Source: Vulcanimicrobiia bacterium
GTDB taxonomy: Bacteria > Vulcanimicrobiota > Vulcanimicrobiia > Vulcanimicrobiales > Vulcanimicrobiaceae
NCBI GenBank assembly: GCA_025451135.1
Contig: JANWKW010000171.1
Span: 1 to 13,933, forward strand
Length of the DNA stretch: 13,933 nucleotides
Reading direction: 5' to 3'
The position numbers were made by a program, and so were the translations under genes. Shown piece after piece: positions 1 to 6,388 of the stretch. The notes under the pieces are model-generated. The model did not search any database. It saw only the letters and a program-made list of their open reading frames with translations, and was not told the DNA's origin. Every line of letters starts with the position of its first letter. Position 1 is the first letter of the stretch.

Positions 1-823
1 CCGCGCCGGCCTTGGCCAGCCGCGCGGTCGAGCCCGGTTGGGCGATCGCCTCTTTGAGCGCGTCTTCCTGGATCGCGACCGAGCGCCATGCGGCGACCAG
101 ATCCCAGTACGCATTCTCGACGCCCGCGATCGTCTGCGACGCGGCGGCGAGCGTCTGCGCCTGCGAGACGTCCGCGCCGATGACCGCGAGCTCGATCTGG
201 TGTCTGACCGGATTATCGCGCGCGCCCTGGAGAAGCGGCTGGGTCAGCGCGAGCTGGAGCGAGGTCGGGAAGGTCGGGTTGAACGCGTTGATGGTGGTGT
301 TGTCGTCGAGCCGTCCGCCGCTCAGACCGACGCTGTACTGTTGACCGCCCGGGGTGATGCCGGAGAGGCCGCCCTGGATCTGCTGGCGGTTCTGGACGAT
401 CGGACCGAAGTTCGGGCCGGCGAAGAACGCGTTCTGCGGCGCTTCGCTGGCATGCGTCACCGACGGTTCGAGCATGAAGTTCACGTCGTACGCGCCCTTG
501 GCCGCCGCGATCTGATAGCTCGCGATGCGCGCGTTGGCGGCCGAGACCGCCAGGTCCGGGTTCTTGAGCAGCGCCATCCCGATCGCGTCCTGCAGCGTGA
601 TGCCGACGAACGGCTGCGCGGTGATGCCGGCGAGCCCAGGCGCGCTCGGCGCGACCTGCGGCGCGACGTAGCCCGGCGCGACGTTCGGCACGGCCGGCAT
701 CGACGGCGCGGGCGACGGCTTCGGCACGACCGCGCGGCCGTTGGCCGGCGCGGCCGCGACCGGCATCGCGAGCGACGCCAGCAGCGCGGCGGTGAGGAGA
801 GCGGCGGTAAGACGAGGTGACAC
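1..823 (-). CDS. TolC-family outer membrane efflux protein (C-terminus cut off by window edge)
   Basis: The first 274 codons of an outer-membrane factor, the exit duct of a tripartite efflux pump. The GTG start at 823 is preceded by a good AGGAG ribosome-binding site with 6-nt spacing that overlaps the stop of the pump gene, 9 nt upstream. Residues 1-25 form a signal peptide (basic MSPR, a hydrophobic Leu/Ala core, likely cleavage after AAA at 25). A Pro/Ala-rich linker follows to about residue 70. From residue 75 comes the typical outer-membrane-factor start (TLQDAIGMALLKNPDLAVSA), and later LQLALTQPLLQGA, a usual TolC/NodT-like motif before the helical barrel. A full protein would be expected at roughly 450-550 residues, so about half is here. 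It is the last visible gene of the STAS-LolA-TetR-HlyD-MFS operon and should work with the two genes before it. The family call is solid; the substrate is unknown. Confidence 0.88.
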   Translation of the reverse strand, partial: MSPRLTAALLTAALLASLAMPVAAAPANGRAVVPKPSPAPSMPAVPNVAPGYVAPQVAPSAPGLAGITAQPFVGITLQDAIGMALLKNPDLAVSAANARIASYQIAAAKGAYDVNFMLEPSVTHASEAPQNAFFAGPNFGPIVQNRQQIQGGLSGITPGGQQYSVGLSGGRLDDNTTINAFNPTFPTSLQLALTQPLLQGARDNPVRHQIELAVIGADVSQAQTLAAASQTIAGVENAYWDLVAAWRSVAIQEDALKEAIAQPGSTARLAKAGA

Positions 824-832
824 GAGAGACTC

Positions 833-2368
833 CTATTCGACCGGCAGCGGCGCGCCGTACATTTTCGGCCGCTTCAACAAAAGGACGAGGGGCGCGAGCG
901 CGATCGAGATGACCGCGACCCAGCGCGAGGTATCGGCGAAGGATTGGACGAGCGCTTGCGAGTCGACCATGGCGCCGAGCGTGGTCAGGGTAGCGGTGCG
1001 GTCCGTGCTCGACGCGAGCATCTGCGCGGTGGCGGGCTGCTTGTCGTTGATACCCGCCGCGAGCGTGCTCCGGTGCGCGGCGAACCCGCGCAGCAAGAAC
1101 GTGATCAGGACGGCCGTGGCGATGCTGCCGCCGATCTGGCGCGAGAGGTTGAAGAACGCGCTCGCGGCCGGGACCTCCCGGGTCGGCAGACCGCCGAGCA
1201 CCGCCAGCGAGAGCGGGACGAAGATCTGCGAGAGCCCGATCCCGCTGACGATCAGCGGCCAGATGAAGGTGCCGAAGTCGGCGTTCGAGGTCGTGACGTC
1301 GGCCAGCATCCAGTTCGAAACGCCCAGCAAGATGAATCCGATCGCGGTCGAGACGCGCGGGTCGATCTTTCCCGACTGCGCGAGCATCGCGGTCGCCGGG
1401 GTGAAGAGCATGATCGCGAGCGCGCGGACCAGCATGGTCTGCCCGGACATGGTCGCGGTGAAGCCGAGCGAGCCCTGCAGATACTGCGGGAGCACGAAGA
1501 CCGACCCGTAGAGGCTGACGCCCAGCACCATGCCGAGCACGCTGCCGGCCGCGACCTCGCGGAACCGCAGCACGTGCAGGTCCACGACCGGGATCTTCGA
1601 GCGCAGCGTCCACCACACGAAGCCGATCAGCGATGCCGCGGAGACGAACGTCAGCAATCGGATGTTGCCGTCGTCGAACCAGTCGTAGGTCTGTCCTTGA
1701 TCGAGCACGTACTGCATCGCGCCGAGTCCGGCCGCGAGCAGACCGAGGCCCGCCCAATCCAGTTTGCGGAAGGTCGGCTTCTCGATGTTGCGCAGGTAGT
1801 TCCAGACCAGGGTCGCCGACGCGATGCCGACCGGGATGTTGATGAAGAACGCCCAGCGCCACGACATGGTATCGGTCATCCAGCCGCCCAGGAGCGGGCC
1901 GATCGCGGGACCGACGATCACGCCCATCGCGAAGATGCCCATGGCCGTGCCCTGCTGCTCCTGCGGAAACGTGTCGCGCAGGATCGCCTGCGCCGTCGAG
2001 ATCAGTCCGCCGCCGCCCAGACCCTGGACGATCCGCCAGAACACGAGCGCGCCGAACGAGCCGGCGAACCCGCACATCAGCGACGCGATCGTGAAGATGA
2101 CAACCGACGCGAAGAAGTATTCGCGCCGTCCGAAGCGCGCGGCCAGCCACGGCGTGAGCGGGATCACGACCACGTTGGCGACGATGTAGCCGGTCACGAT
2201 CCATGCACCCTGATCGACCGCCACGCCGAAGTTCCCCTGGATGTTCGGAAGGGCGACGTTGACGATGGTGGTGTCCACGATCTCGAGCAAGGTCGCGGTG
2301 ATGACCGCGACGGTCACGAGGACCCTACGCAGGCCGTATTCGATGCCTGCGAACTGCTGCGTAGCCAT
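833..2368 (-). CDS. MFS multidrug transporter, DHA2 family (EmrB-like, 14 TM)
   Basis: A 511-residue inner-membrane drug/proton antiporter of the EmrB/QacA type. The first helix has the DHA2 signature VDTTIVNVALPNIQ (residues 31-44, with Asp32 buried in the membrane). A motif-A-like loop LAARFGRR is at 75-82. Motif C, the antiporter motif, is at about 149-166 (GVIVGPAIGPLLGGWMTD), followed by WRWAFFINIPVG. Length and the string of hydrophobic segments fit 14 helices. The ATG at 2368 lies 8 nt after the adaptor stop. No clear Shine-Dalgarno sequence is visible, so translation may depend on coupling. The reading frame stays open far upstream through the adaptor gene, but that part is a shadow with no family features. 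With the HlyD adaptor before it and the TolC channel after it, this gives a complete EmrAB-TolC-like pump. Substrates are probably hydrophobic compounds, but the sequence does not show which. Confidence 0.93.
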   Translation of the reverse strand: MATQQFAGIEYGLRRVLVTVAVITATLLEIVDTTIVNVALPNIQGNFGVAVDQGAWIVTGYIVANVVVIPLTPWLAARFGRREYFFASVVIFTIASLMCGFAGSFGALVFWRIVQGLGGGGLISTAQAILRDTFPQEQQGTAMGIFAMGVIVGPAIGPLLGGWMTDTMSWRWAFFINIPVGIASATLVWNYLRNIEKPTFRKLDWAGLGLLAAGLGAMQYVLDQGQTYDWFDDGNIRLLTFVSAASLIGFVWWTLRSKIPVVDLHVLRFREVAAGSVLGMVLGVSLYGSVFVLPQYLQGSLGFTATMSGQTMLVRALAIMLFTPATAMLAQSGKIDPRVSTAIGFILLGVSNWMLADVTTSNADFGTFIWPLIVSGIGLSQIFVPLSLAVLGGLPTREVPAASAFFNLSRQIGGSIATAVLITFLLRGFAAHRSTLAAGINDKQPATAQMLASSTDRTATLTTLGAMVDSQALVQSFADTSRWVAVISIALAPLVLLLKRPKMYGAPLPVE

Positions 2369-2376
2369 GGAGAAGC

Positions 2377-3570
2377 TTAGCGGACCTTCACCGAGGCTTC
2401 GACGCTCATGCCCGGCCGCATCGGATACTTCGAAGCGTCGTACGACTTGTCGAAGACGATCTTGACCGGGATGCGCTGCGTCACCTTGACGAAGTTGCCG
2501 GTCGAGTTCTGCGGGGGGACCAACGCGTAGGTCCCCTGCGAGGCCGGGTTGATCGAGGCGACCGTGCCGGTGAACTTCACGCCCTTGTAGGCATCGACGC
2601 TGATGTCGACTTCCTGGCCGGGCTTCATCACGCCGACCTGGGTCTCTTTGAAGTTCGCGGTGATGAAGACGTCGTCGGGGATGATCGTGAGCAACGGAAC
2701 GCCGGGGCTCACGGTCTGGCCGATCTCGACGCTCTTCTCTCCGACGTAGCCGTCGATCGGCGAATAGATCTTGGTATAGCCGAGCGTCTGTTTTACCAGA
2801 TCGAGCTGCGCCTTGGCGCCTTCGACCTGGCTCGGATCGGTGCTCTGCGCGAGCCGGCCCTGCGCGGTGGTGAGGCCGCCTTGGGAGGCGCCGACGCGCT
2901 GCTGCGAAGCCGCTACGTTGGCGTTGGCCACGCCGACCTGATACTGCGCCGCGCGGAGCTGCGCGGCGGCCGCCGCGGCCTGTGCCTTCATCGCGTCGAG
3001 TTGGGCGCGCGGCACGTCGCCGGTCGCGACCAGCGACTGCGTGCGGGCCAGATCGGCCTCCGCCTTCTGGTAGGCCTGCTGCGCGGCCGGGACCTGCGCC
3101 TGGGTCGCCGCGAGCTGCGCCGACGCGACGTCGACGCCGGCCTGCGAGCCGCCGATATCGGCCGACGCGGCGGTGACGCCGCCTTGGCCCTGCACCGAGA
3201 GCGTGCGCTGGTTGGCGATCGCCATGTCGTAGTTCGCCCGCGCCTGCGCCATCTTGGCCTGTTCGTCGCTGCTGTCGAGCACGATCAGCAGTTGGCCCTT
3301 CTTCACGCGCTGGTCGGTGTCGACCGCGATCGAGTCGACCCGCTCGGAGATCTTGCTGTTGACCAGCACGGAGCTCGCGTCGATGCGGGCGTCGTCGGTC
3401 GACTCGTGCGACCGGGCATAGGCCAGCCACGGCAGCCCGAAGACGAGCGCCAGGACAAGCACGACGACGCCGACGCCGAGGGCGATGACGCGCTTGCGCG
3501 GCCCGGTCCGTTCCTCGACGTCGACGACGTCGTCGCCGGCGGTCACCGGGGCTTGCGCGGTAGTAGACAT
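2377..3570 (-). CDS. HlyD/EmrA-type periplasmic adaptor (membrane fusion protein)
   Basis: A 397-residue adaptor linking the MFS pump to the outer-membrane channel. It has a short acidic cytoplasmic N-terminus, one membrane anchor at about 28-50, and a first lipoyl half (RVKKGQLLIVLDSSD, about 88-102). A long Ala/Gln-rich alpha-helical hairpin runs from about 100 to 245, then the second lipoyl half (YSPIDGYVGEKSVEIGQ) and a beta-barrel domain. The segment LVPPQNSTGNFVKVTQRIPV and the C-terminal MRPGMSVEASVKVR closely match what I recall of EmrA. The ATG at 3570 has an AAGGAG site at 3580-3585 with 9-nt spacing. It overlaps the upstream TetR stop by one base (TGATG), a typical coupling arrangement. 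The hairpin is rich in Gly and Ala repeats (GQGGVTAASADIGGSQAG), which is low-complexity but not unusual for this family. Confidence 0.93.
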   Translation of the reverse strand: MSTTAQAPVTAGDDVVDVEERTGPRKRVIALGVGVVVLVLALVFGLPWLAYARSHESTDDARIDASSVLVNSKISERVDSIAVDTDQRVKKGQLLIVLDSSDEQAKMAQARANYDMAIANQRTLSVQGQGGVTAASADIGGSQAGVDVASAQLAATQAQVPAAQQAYQKAEADLARTQSLVATGDVPRAQLDAMKAQAAAAAAQLRAAQYQVGVANANVAASQQRVGASQGGLTTAQGRLAQSTDPSQVEGAKAQLDLVKQTLGYTKIYSPIDGYVGEKSVEIGQTVSPGVPLLTIIPDDVFITANFKETQVGVMKPGQEVDISVDAYKGVKFTGTVASINPASQGTYALVPPQNSTGNFVKVTQRIPVKIVFDKSYDASKYPMRPGMSVEASVKVR

Positions 3571-4178
3571 CAGTGATCGCTCCTTACACCGTTGAGAAAG
3601 ACGTTGACGAAGTACTGCAGGGCGGCCTCGCGGCTGCCGTAGATCTCGGCGAGCGGGAACTTCTCCGTCCCGATCACCTGTGCGAATATCGAACCGAGGA
3701 AGACCAGCGCCAGTTTCACCGGCTCGCCGCGCAGGTCGCCGGCCTCGACGCGCTTGGCCATGTACTCGACCAAGATGCCGTGGATGAGCGTGTGCGGGCG
3801 CCAGTTCGCCTGGTCGAACATGTTCTTGTCGAACTCTTCCTCGACCAGCGACCAGCGGATCATGTCGCGGACCGACATCAGCCGGGTCATCACTGCGAAC
3901 GCGATCGCGTAGAGCTCCTCTTCGAGCGTGCCCGAGAGATGGTCGACGACGTCCTGGAGCTCGAGCGCGCCGCAGAAATTCTGCACGACCGCCAGCATCA
4001 GGGCCTCTTTGCTGCCGAAGTGGCGGAAGAGGGTCGCCTCGTTGACGCCGGCGACGTCGGCGATCTCGCGCGTCGTCGCGCCGCGCTTGCCCTTGCGGGC
4101 GATGACCTCGCGGGCGGCGGCCAGGATCTTGTCGCGCGTCCCCTCGGCATGGACGGCGACGTTCGGCTCGACGATCAC
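3570..4178 (-). CDS. TetR/AcrR-family transcriptional regulator
   Basis: A 202-residue repressor-type regulator. The N-terminal DNA-binding domain (residues 14-60) has a clear helix-turn-helix: ATTREIADVAGVNEATLFRHFGSKEAL at about 34-60, with the family's FRHFGSKE recognition-helix end. The rest is the ligand-binding and dimerisation domain, divergent as usual. The start is GTG at 4178, forming a GTGA overlap with the stop of the upstream LolA-like gene; no strong ribosome-binding site is seen, so translational coupling is likely. The gene lies directly before the pump genes and inside the same operon. The simplest role is an autoregulated local repressor of the whole efflux operon, relieved by a pump substrate. 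Two matching palindromes over the operon promoter (5137-5156 and 5186-5203) are good candidate binding sites. The regulatory link is inferred, not shown. Confidence 0.92.
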   Translation of the reverse strand: MIVEPNVAVHAEGTRDKILAAAREVIARKGKRGATTREIADVAGVNEATLFRHFGSKEALMLAVVQNFCGALELQDVVDHLSGTLEEELYAIAFAVMTRLMSVRDMIRWSLVEEEFDKNMFDQANWRPHTLIHGILVEYMAKRVEAGDLRGEPVKLALVFLGSIFAQVIGTEKFPLAEIYGSREAALQYFVNVFLNGVRSDH

Positions 4179-4831
4179 TTCTTCGCGAAGACCGACGGGT
4201 CGACCGCGACGTTCGTCTGGTACGCGCCGTAGGTCGCGTCGGCGACGGCGTGGACGTGCGGGATGGCGATGTCCGCGTGCTGCTTGTCGATCAACTGATA
4301 CGAGCCCTCGGTCCGGAACTTCTGGTCCATCGCGATGAAGCCGCCGTTGCGATAGTAGAACTCCATGCGCGCGAGCCGGTGGGTCGCCGGGTCGACGTAG
4401 GCCAGCGTGTGATCGATGGTCGTGCTATAGATCTTCTTGGTCATGCGTATCACCAGCATCGACTTGCCGTCGAGGGTCCGGTCGGCGTCGAGCGCCAGAT
4501 ACGAGTCCTTTTCCCAACTCGACGGGTCGCCAACGTCGTTGAAGAGCTTCTCGAAGCCCTTGGCGTAGCTCGGGACCCGGTCGAAGACCACCTCGTAGTC
4601 GTTCGGACGCTTGAAATAGGTGGTCCCGTCGAGCTTGGGCGCGAGCCACGGGAAGCTCAGCATCCGGGTATCGACGTGGACGCGCGCGCGGTACGAAGCG
4701 AGCGACGGGTTGGCCGCGAGCATCTTCTCGACCAGGGCGTGGGCGGCCGGTTGGGTCGCGGTCAGCTGGCCGCTCGGGCCGACGCCCAGCAGGGCGGCGA
4801 TCAGGAGCGGGATCAGTATGAGGCGTTTCAT
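4175..4831 (-). CDS. LolA-like periplasmic protein (outer-membrane lipoprotein-sorting-like)
   Basis: A 218-residue exported protein. The ATG at 4831 has a strong AAGGAG ribosome-binding site 7-8 nt upstream and forms an ATGA overlap with the STAS stop. Residues 1 to about 20 are a signal peptide (MKR followed by LILIPLLIAALLG); no lipobox Cys is present, so the product should be soluble in the periplasm. The mature part has the features of the LolA/LolB-like fold: an N-terminal helix (AAHALVEKMLAANPSLASY), then alternating beta strands with DGTTYFKRPNDYEVVF, the part that lines the hydrophobic groove in LolA relatives, and DHTLAYVDPATHRLARMEFYYRNG. Proteins annotated as outer membrane lipoprotein-sorting protein often look like this without being true LolA. 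The context argues for a lipid or hydrophobic-ligand carrier working with the pump rather than general lipoprotein transport, but this is inference. Confidence 0.68.
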   Translation of the reverse strand: MKRLILIPLLIAALLGVGPSGQLTATQPAAHALVEKMLAANPSLASYRARVHVDTRMLSFPWLAPKLDGTTYFKRPNDYEVVFDRVPSYAKGFEKLFNDVGDPSSWEKDSYLALDADRTLDGKSMLVIRMTKKIYSTTIDHTLAYVDPATHRLARMEFYYRNGGFIAMDQKFRTEGSYQLIDKQHADIAIPHVHAVADATYGAYQTNVAVDPSVFAKK

Positions 4832-5112
4832 GCGGGCTCTCCTTGGAGCACCGGAAAGAGGCGGTCGAGCGCGGTGACGCTGAGCGTCCGCAGGACGTCG
4901 GGATCGGACGAACGCAGGGCCAGCTCGCCCGAATCTGCGGTCCGCGAACTGCGCAGGATCTCGATCAGGCCGCGGACGCCCTCGGCGTCGAGGACGCGCA
5001 ATCCGTCGAGGTTGAGGATGACCCGGCCGGCGCCGAGCTCGAGGGCGTCCTGGACGCGCTTCTCGGTAGCGGCGAGATCATCGGGATGGTAGTCGAGGAC
5101 GACGGTTTCCAC
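4828..5112 (-). CDS. Single-domain STAS protein (anti-sigma-factor-antagonist or MlaB-like)
   Basis: A 94-residue protein that is a lone STAS domain. The core segment VILNLDGLRVLDAEGVRGLIEIL (about 31-53) aligns by eye with the SpoIIAA region LNLEDLSFMDSSGLGVI. In that alignment the phosphorylatable serine of the D-S-S-G motif is replaced: here the motif is D42-A43-E44-G45. The protein therefore should not be controlled by an SpoIIAB-like kinase at that residue. I chose GTG at 5112, because the domain begins right there (VETVVLDYH) and the longer frame back to 5190 runs through the promoter and operators with no domain sequence. A weak GAAAGAG site precedes it. It is the first gene of the efflux operon. 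It could be a structural partner like MlaB of a transport system or a divergent anti-sigma antagonist; the sequence does not decide. Confidence 0.75.
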   Translation of the reverse strand: METVVLDYHPDDLAATEKRVQDALELGAGRVILNLDGLRVLDAEGVRGLIEILRSSRTADSGELALRSSDPDVLRTLSVTALDRLFPVLQGEPA

Positions 5113-5136
5113 GCTTGCTCTTTCAGGGTACAGACA

Positions 5137-5156
5137 GTGCAAGTGGGTACTTGCAC
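5137..5156. promoter_or_regulatory. Palindromic operator O1, probable TetR-family binding site
   Basis: A perfect inverted repeat, GTGCAAGT-N4-ACTTGCAC (N4 = GGGT), placed over the expected transcription start of the minus-strand operon. Length and symmetry suit a TetR dimer. A second related site lies at 5186-5203. Binding by the TetR encoded in the operon is inferred from placement and repetition. Confidence 0.62.
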
Positions 5157-5161
5157 GCGTT

Positions 5162-5190
5162 ATAGTAGCATGGTTTCTGCACGCATGCAA
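5162..5190 (-). promoter_or_regulatory. Sigma70-like promoter of the efflux operon, with overlapping -10 on the plus strand
   Basis: On the minus strand, TTGCAT (5190-5185) is separated by exactly 17 nt from TACTAT (5167-5162). Both hexamers match the sigma70 consensus at four or more positions. Transcription would begin near 5155, leaving a leader of about 43 nt before the STAS start. On the plus strand the same bases read TATAGT (5161-5166), a five-of-six -10 element, so the site could fire in both directions, with the beta-lactamase gene on the other side. No good plus-strand -35 pairs with it, so that half is uncertain. Confidence 0.68.
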
Positions 5191-5203
5191 GTACCCACAC
5201 GCA
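5186..5203. promoter_or_regulatory. Second operator-like site O2 over the -35 element
   Basis: TGCAAGT-ACCC-ACACGCA repeats the O1 architecture (TGCAAGT-N4-ACTTGCA) with one perfect and one 5-of-7 half-site. The 13 bases from 5186 to 5198 are the exact reverse complement of 13 bases inside O1 (5143-5155). It covers the -35 hexamer of the minus-strand promoter, so a repressor bound here would block RNA polymerase. Confidence 0.55.
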
Positions 5204-5222
5204 CCCTGCCGAAGACTCCGTA

Positions 5223-6008
5223 ATGCTCTCAGAACAGCTCGTCCGCAGCGCCGCCGAGGCCGCCGGTCTCCGGGCGGCGGCGATCGTCATCCAGCCCCTC
5301 GACGCCGGCGACCCGGGCGTGCGGATCGACCCCGACAGCGCGCTCTACCCGGCCAGCATGATCAAGGTGCCGCTGGCGATGGTCGCCTATCAGGACATCG
5401 AGGACGGCCGGCTCGAGCCGGACCGGAGCTTCGAGGTCACCCCGGCCAACATGACGTTCAACGACCGACCCTCACCGCTCGTGCCGGGGTATCGCTCGAC
5501 GGTCCGGGAGTTGATCGAACTGATGATCACGATCTCGGACAATGTCGCGACCAACATGTTCTTCGATATCCTCGGGCGCGAGCGCGCCACCCACATCGCG
5601 CAGAACACGTTCGGCCTGCGCGGCACGGCCTTCCACCGCAAGCTCTCGGGCAGCGAACCCCTGATCGTCGACCCGGGTTGGACCAGCGGCGTTCGCAACA
5701 CCCATCCGCCGGGCGACGCGGCGCGCGCCTTCGAACTGCTCGCGCGGAATCGCGTCCCGCACGCCGATGCGCTGCGCGCGACGCTCGGACGCCAGCAGTT
5801 CAACGATATGTTGGATCTCGGGCTCGCGCCCGGCGACCGCTTCTATCACAAGACCGGCGGGACCGACGAGGTGGCGCACGACGGCGGCATCCTCGCGACC
5901 GCAGAGGGCCGTTCGTACGTGCTGGTGGTCTACACGGGGTTGCCGTCGAGCGATGCGTCGAGCGCGAAGTTCGGCCCGTTCGCGCACCGCATCAGGGAGA
6001 TGCTGTAG
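5223..6008 (+). CDS. Class A beta-lactamase-like serine hydrolase without signal peptide
   Basis: A 261-residue member of the penicillin-binding-protein/beta-lactamase fold. Visible motifs are S45-M-I-K48 (S-x-x-K nucleophile box, preceded by YPA as in class A enzymes), S105-D-N107, and K210-T-G212. The spacing from SDN to KTG (105 residues) matches class A enzymes. The usual E-x-x-L-N of the omega loop is not intact: E145 in SEPLIVD is the only nearby candidate for the general base, and no Asn follows at the expected place. No signal peptide is present, and the upstream frame has no start codon before a stop at 5166. The product is thus either cytoplasmic or exported in some unseen way. It runs divergently from the efflux operon and shares its promoter region. 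It may be a true beta-lactamase or a peptidase-like relative; resistance function is not demonstrated. Confidence 0.82.
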   Translation: MLSEQLVRSAAEAAGLRAAAIVIQPLDAGDPGVRIDPDSALYPASMIKVPLAMVAYQDIEDGRLEPDRSFEVTPANMTFNDRPSPLVPGYRSTVRELIELMITISDNVATNMFFDILGRERATHIAQNTFGLRGTAFHRKLSGSEPLIVDPGWTSGVRNTHPPGDAARAFELLARNRVPHADALRATLGRQQFNDMLDLGLAPGDRFYHKTGGTDEVAHDGGILATAEGRSYVLVVYTGLPSSDASSAKFGPFAHRIREML

Positions 6009-6366
6009 CGCTCGCACCCTTGTGATGGCGGCCGGCGCCGGCGGCGTGGTAACCGTCCGCGACCGCGGCCGACGGACACTCGTACTTGCCGTTCTTGGTC
6101 TTGCCGTAATACGGATCGTCCGACGTATGGTAGGCCTTGGTGTTGAGGTTGACCCAGACCGGCTTCACGGCGCCGCAGTTGAGGTCTTTCGGGATCGCCG
6201 TCGCGGCCGCCATCGGCAGCGCCGACTGTTCGCGCTGCGCTTCGGTGGTCGGCGCGGCCGACGCGATCGTCGTGGTGGTGGAGGTGGTCGTCTTGCTGCC
6301 GCCGCAGGCGGCCAGCGCGACGATCGCGGCAGCGGCCAAGAGACGGGTGGGGATGGTCGTCGTCAT
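5992..6366 (-). CDS. Small lipoprotein with a conserved YHTSDDPYYGKTKNGKY domain
   Basis: A 124-residue predicted lipoprotein of unknown function. The ATG at 6366 has a strong GGAGGA site with 5-7 nt spacing. Residues 1-21 are a lipoprotein signal with lipobox L-A-A-C (lipid-carrying Cys21). A Thr/Ser/Ala-rich tether follows to about residue 50. The only folded part is at about 66-108 (PVWVNLNTKAYHTSDDPYYGKTKNGKYECPSAAVADG), with the pattern Y-H-x-x-x-D-x-x-Y-Y-G-K-T-K-x-G-K-Y. I have seen this type in many small exported bacterial proteins, usually as a C-terminal module, but its role is unknown to me. The C-terminus is basic and His-rich. It lies 22 nt after the hutF-like gene and may be co-transcribed with the hut genes. 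Its last 17 bases overlap the 3' end of the convergent beta-lactamase-like gene, and no terminator is seen between them. Confidence 0.82.
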   Translation of the reverse strand: MTTTIPTRLLAAAAIVALAACGGSKTTTSTTTTIASAAPTTEAQREQSALPMAAATAIPKDLNCGAVKPVWVNLNTKAYHTSDDPYYGKTKNGKYECPSAAVADGYHAAGAGRHHKGASATASP

Positions 6367-6388
6367 GCTGGTCCTCCGTAGACGTACG

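Noticed and set aside
213..2204. A 663-codon open frame on the minus strand
   Set aside because: It runs across the MFS and TolC genes in another frame, is extremely Arg-rich, and shows no family motif; a GC-rich shadow.
944..2380. Long plus-strand open frame opposite the MFS gene
   Set aside because: Composition is Arg/Asp/His-rich without motifs, and it is the complement of a well-supported pump gene.
2369..3430. Upstream extension of the MFS frame through the adaptor gene
   Set aside because: The extension lacks membrane segments or motifs and lies antiphase to a clear HlyD gene; the MFS begins at ATG 2368.
5113..5190. STAS start at ATG 5190
   Set aside because: It would place the start within the -35/operator O2, upstream of the predicted transcript start at about 5155.
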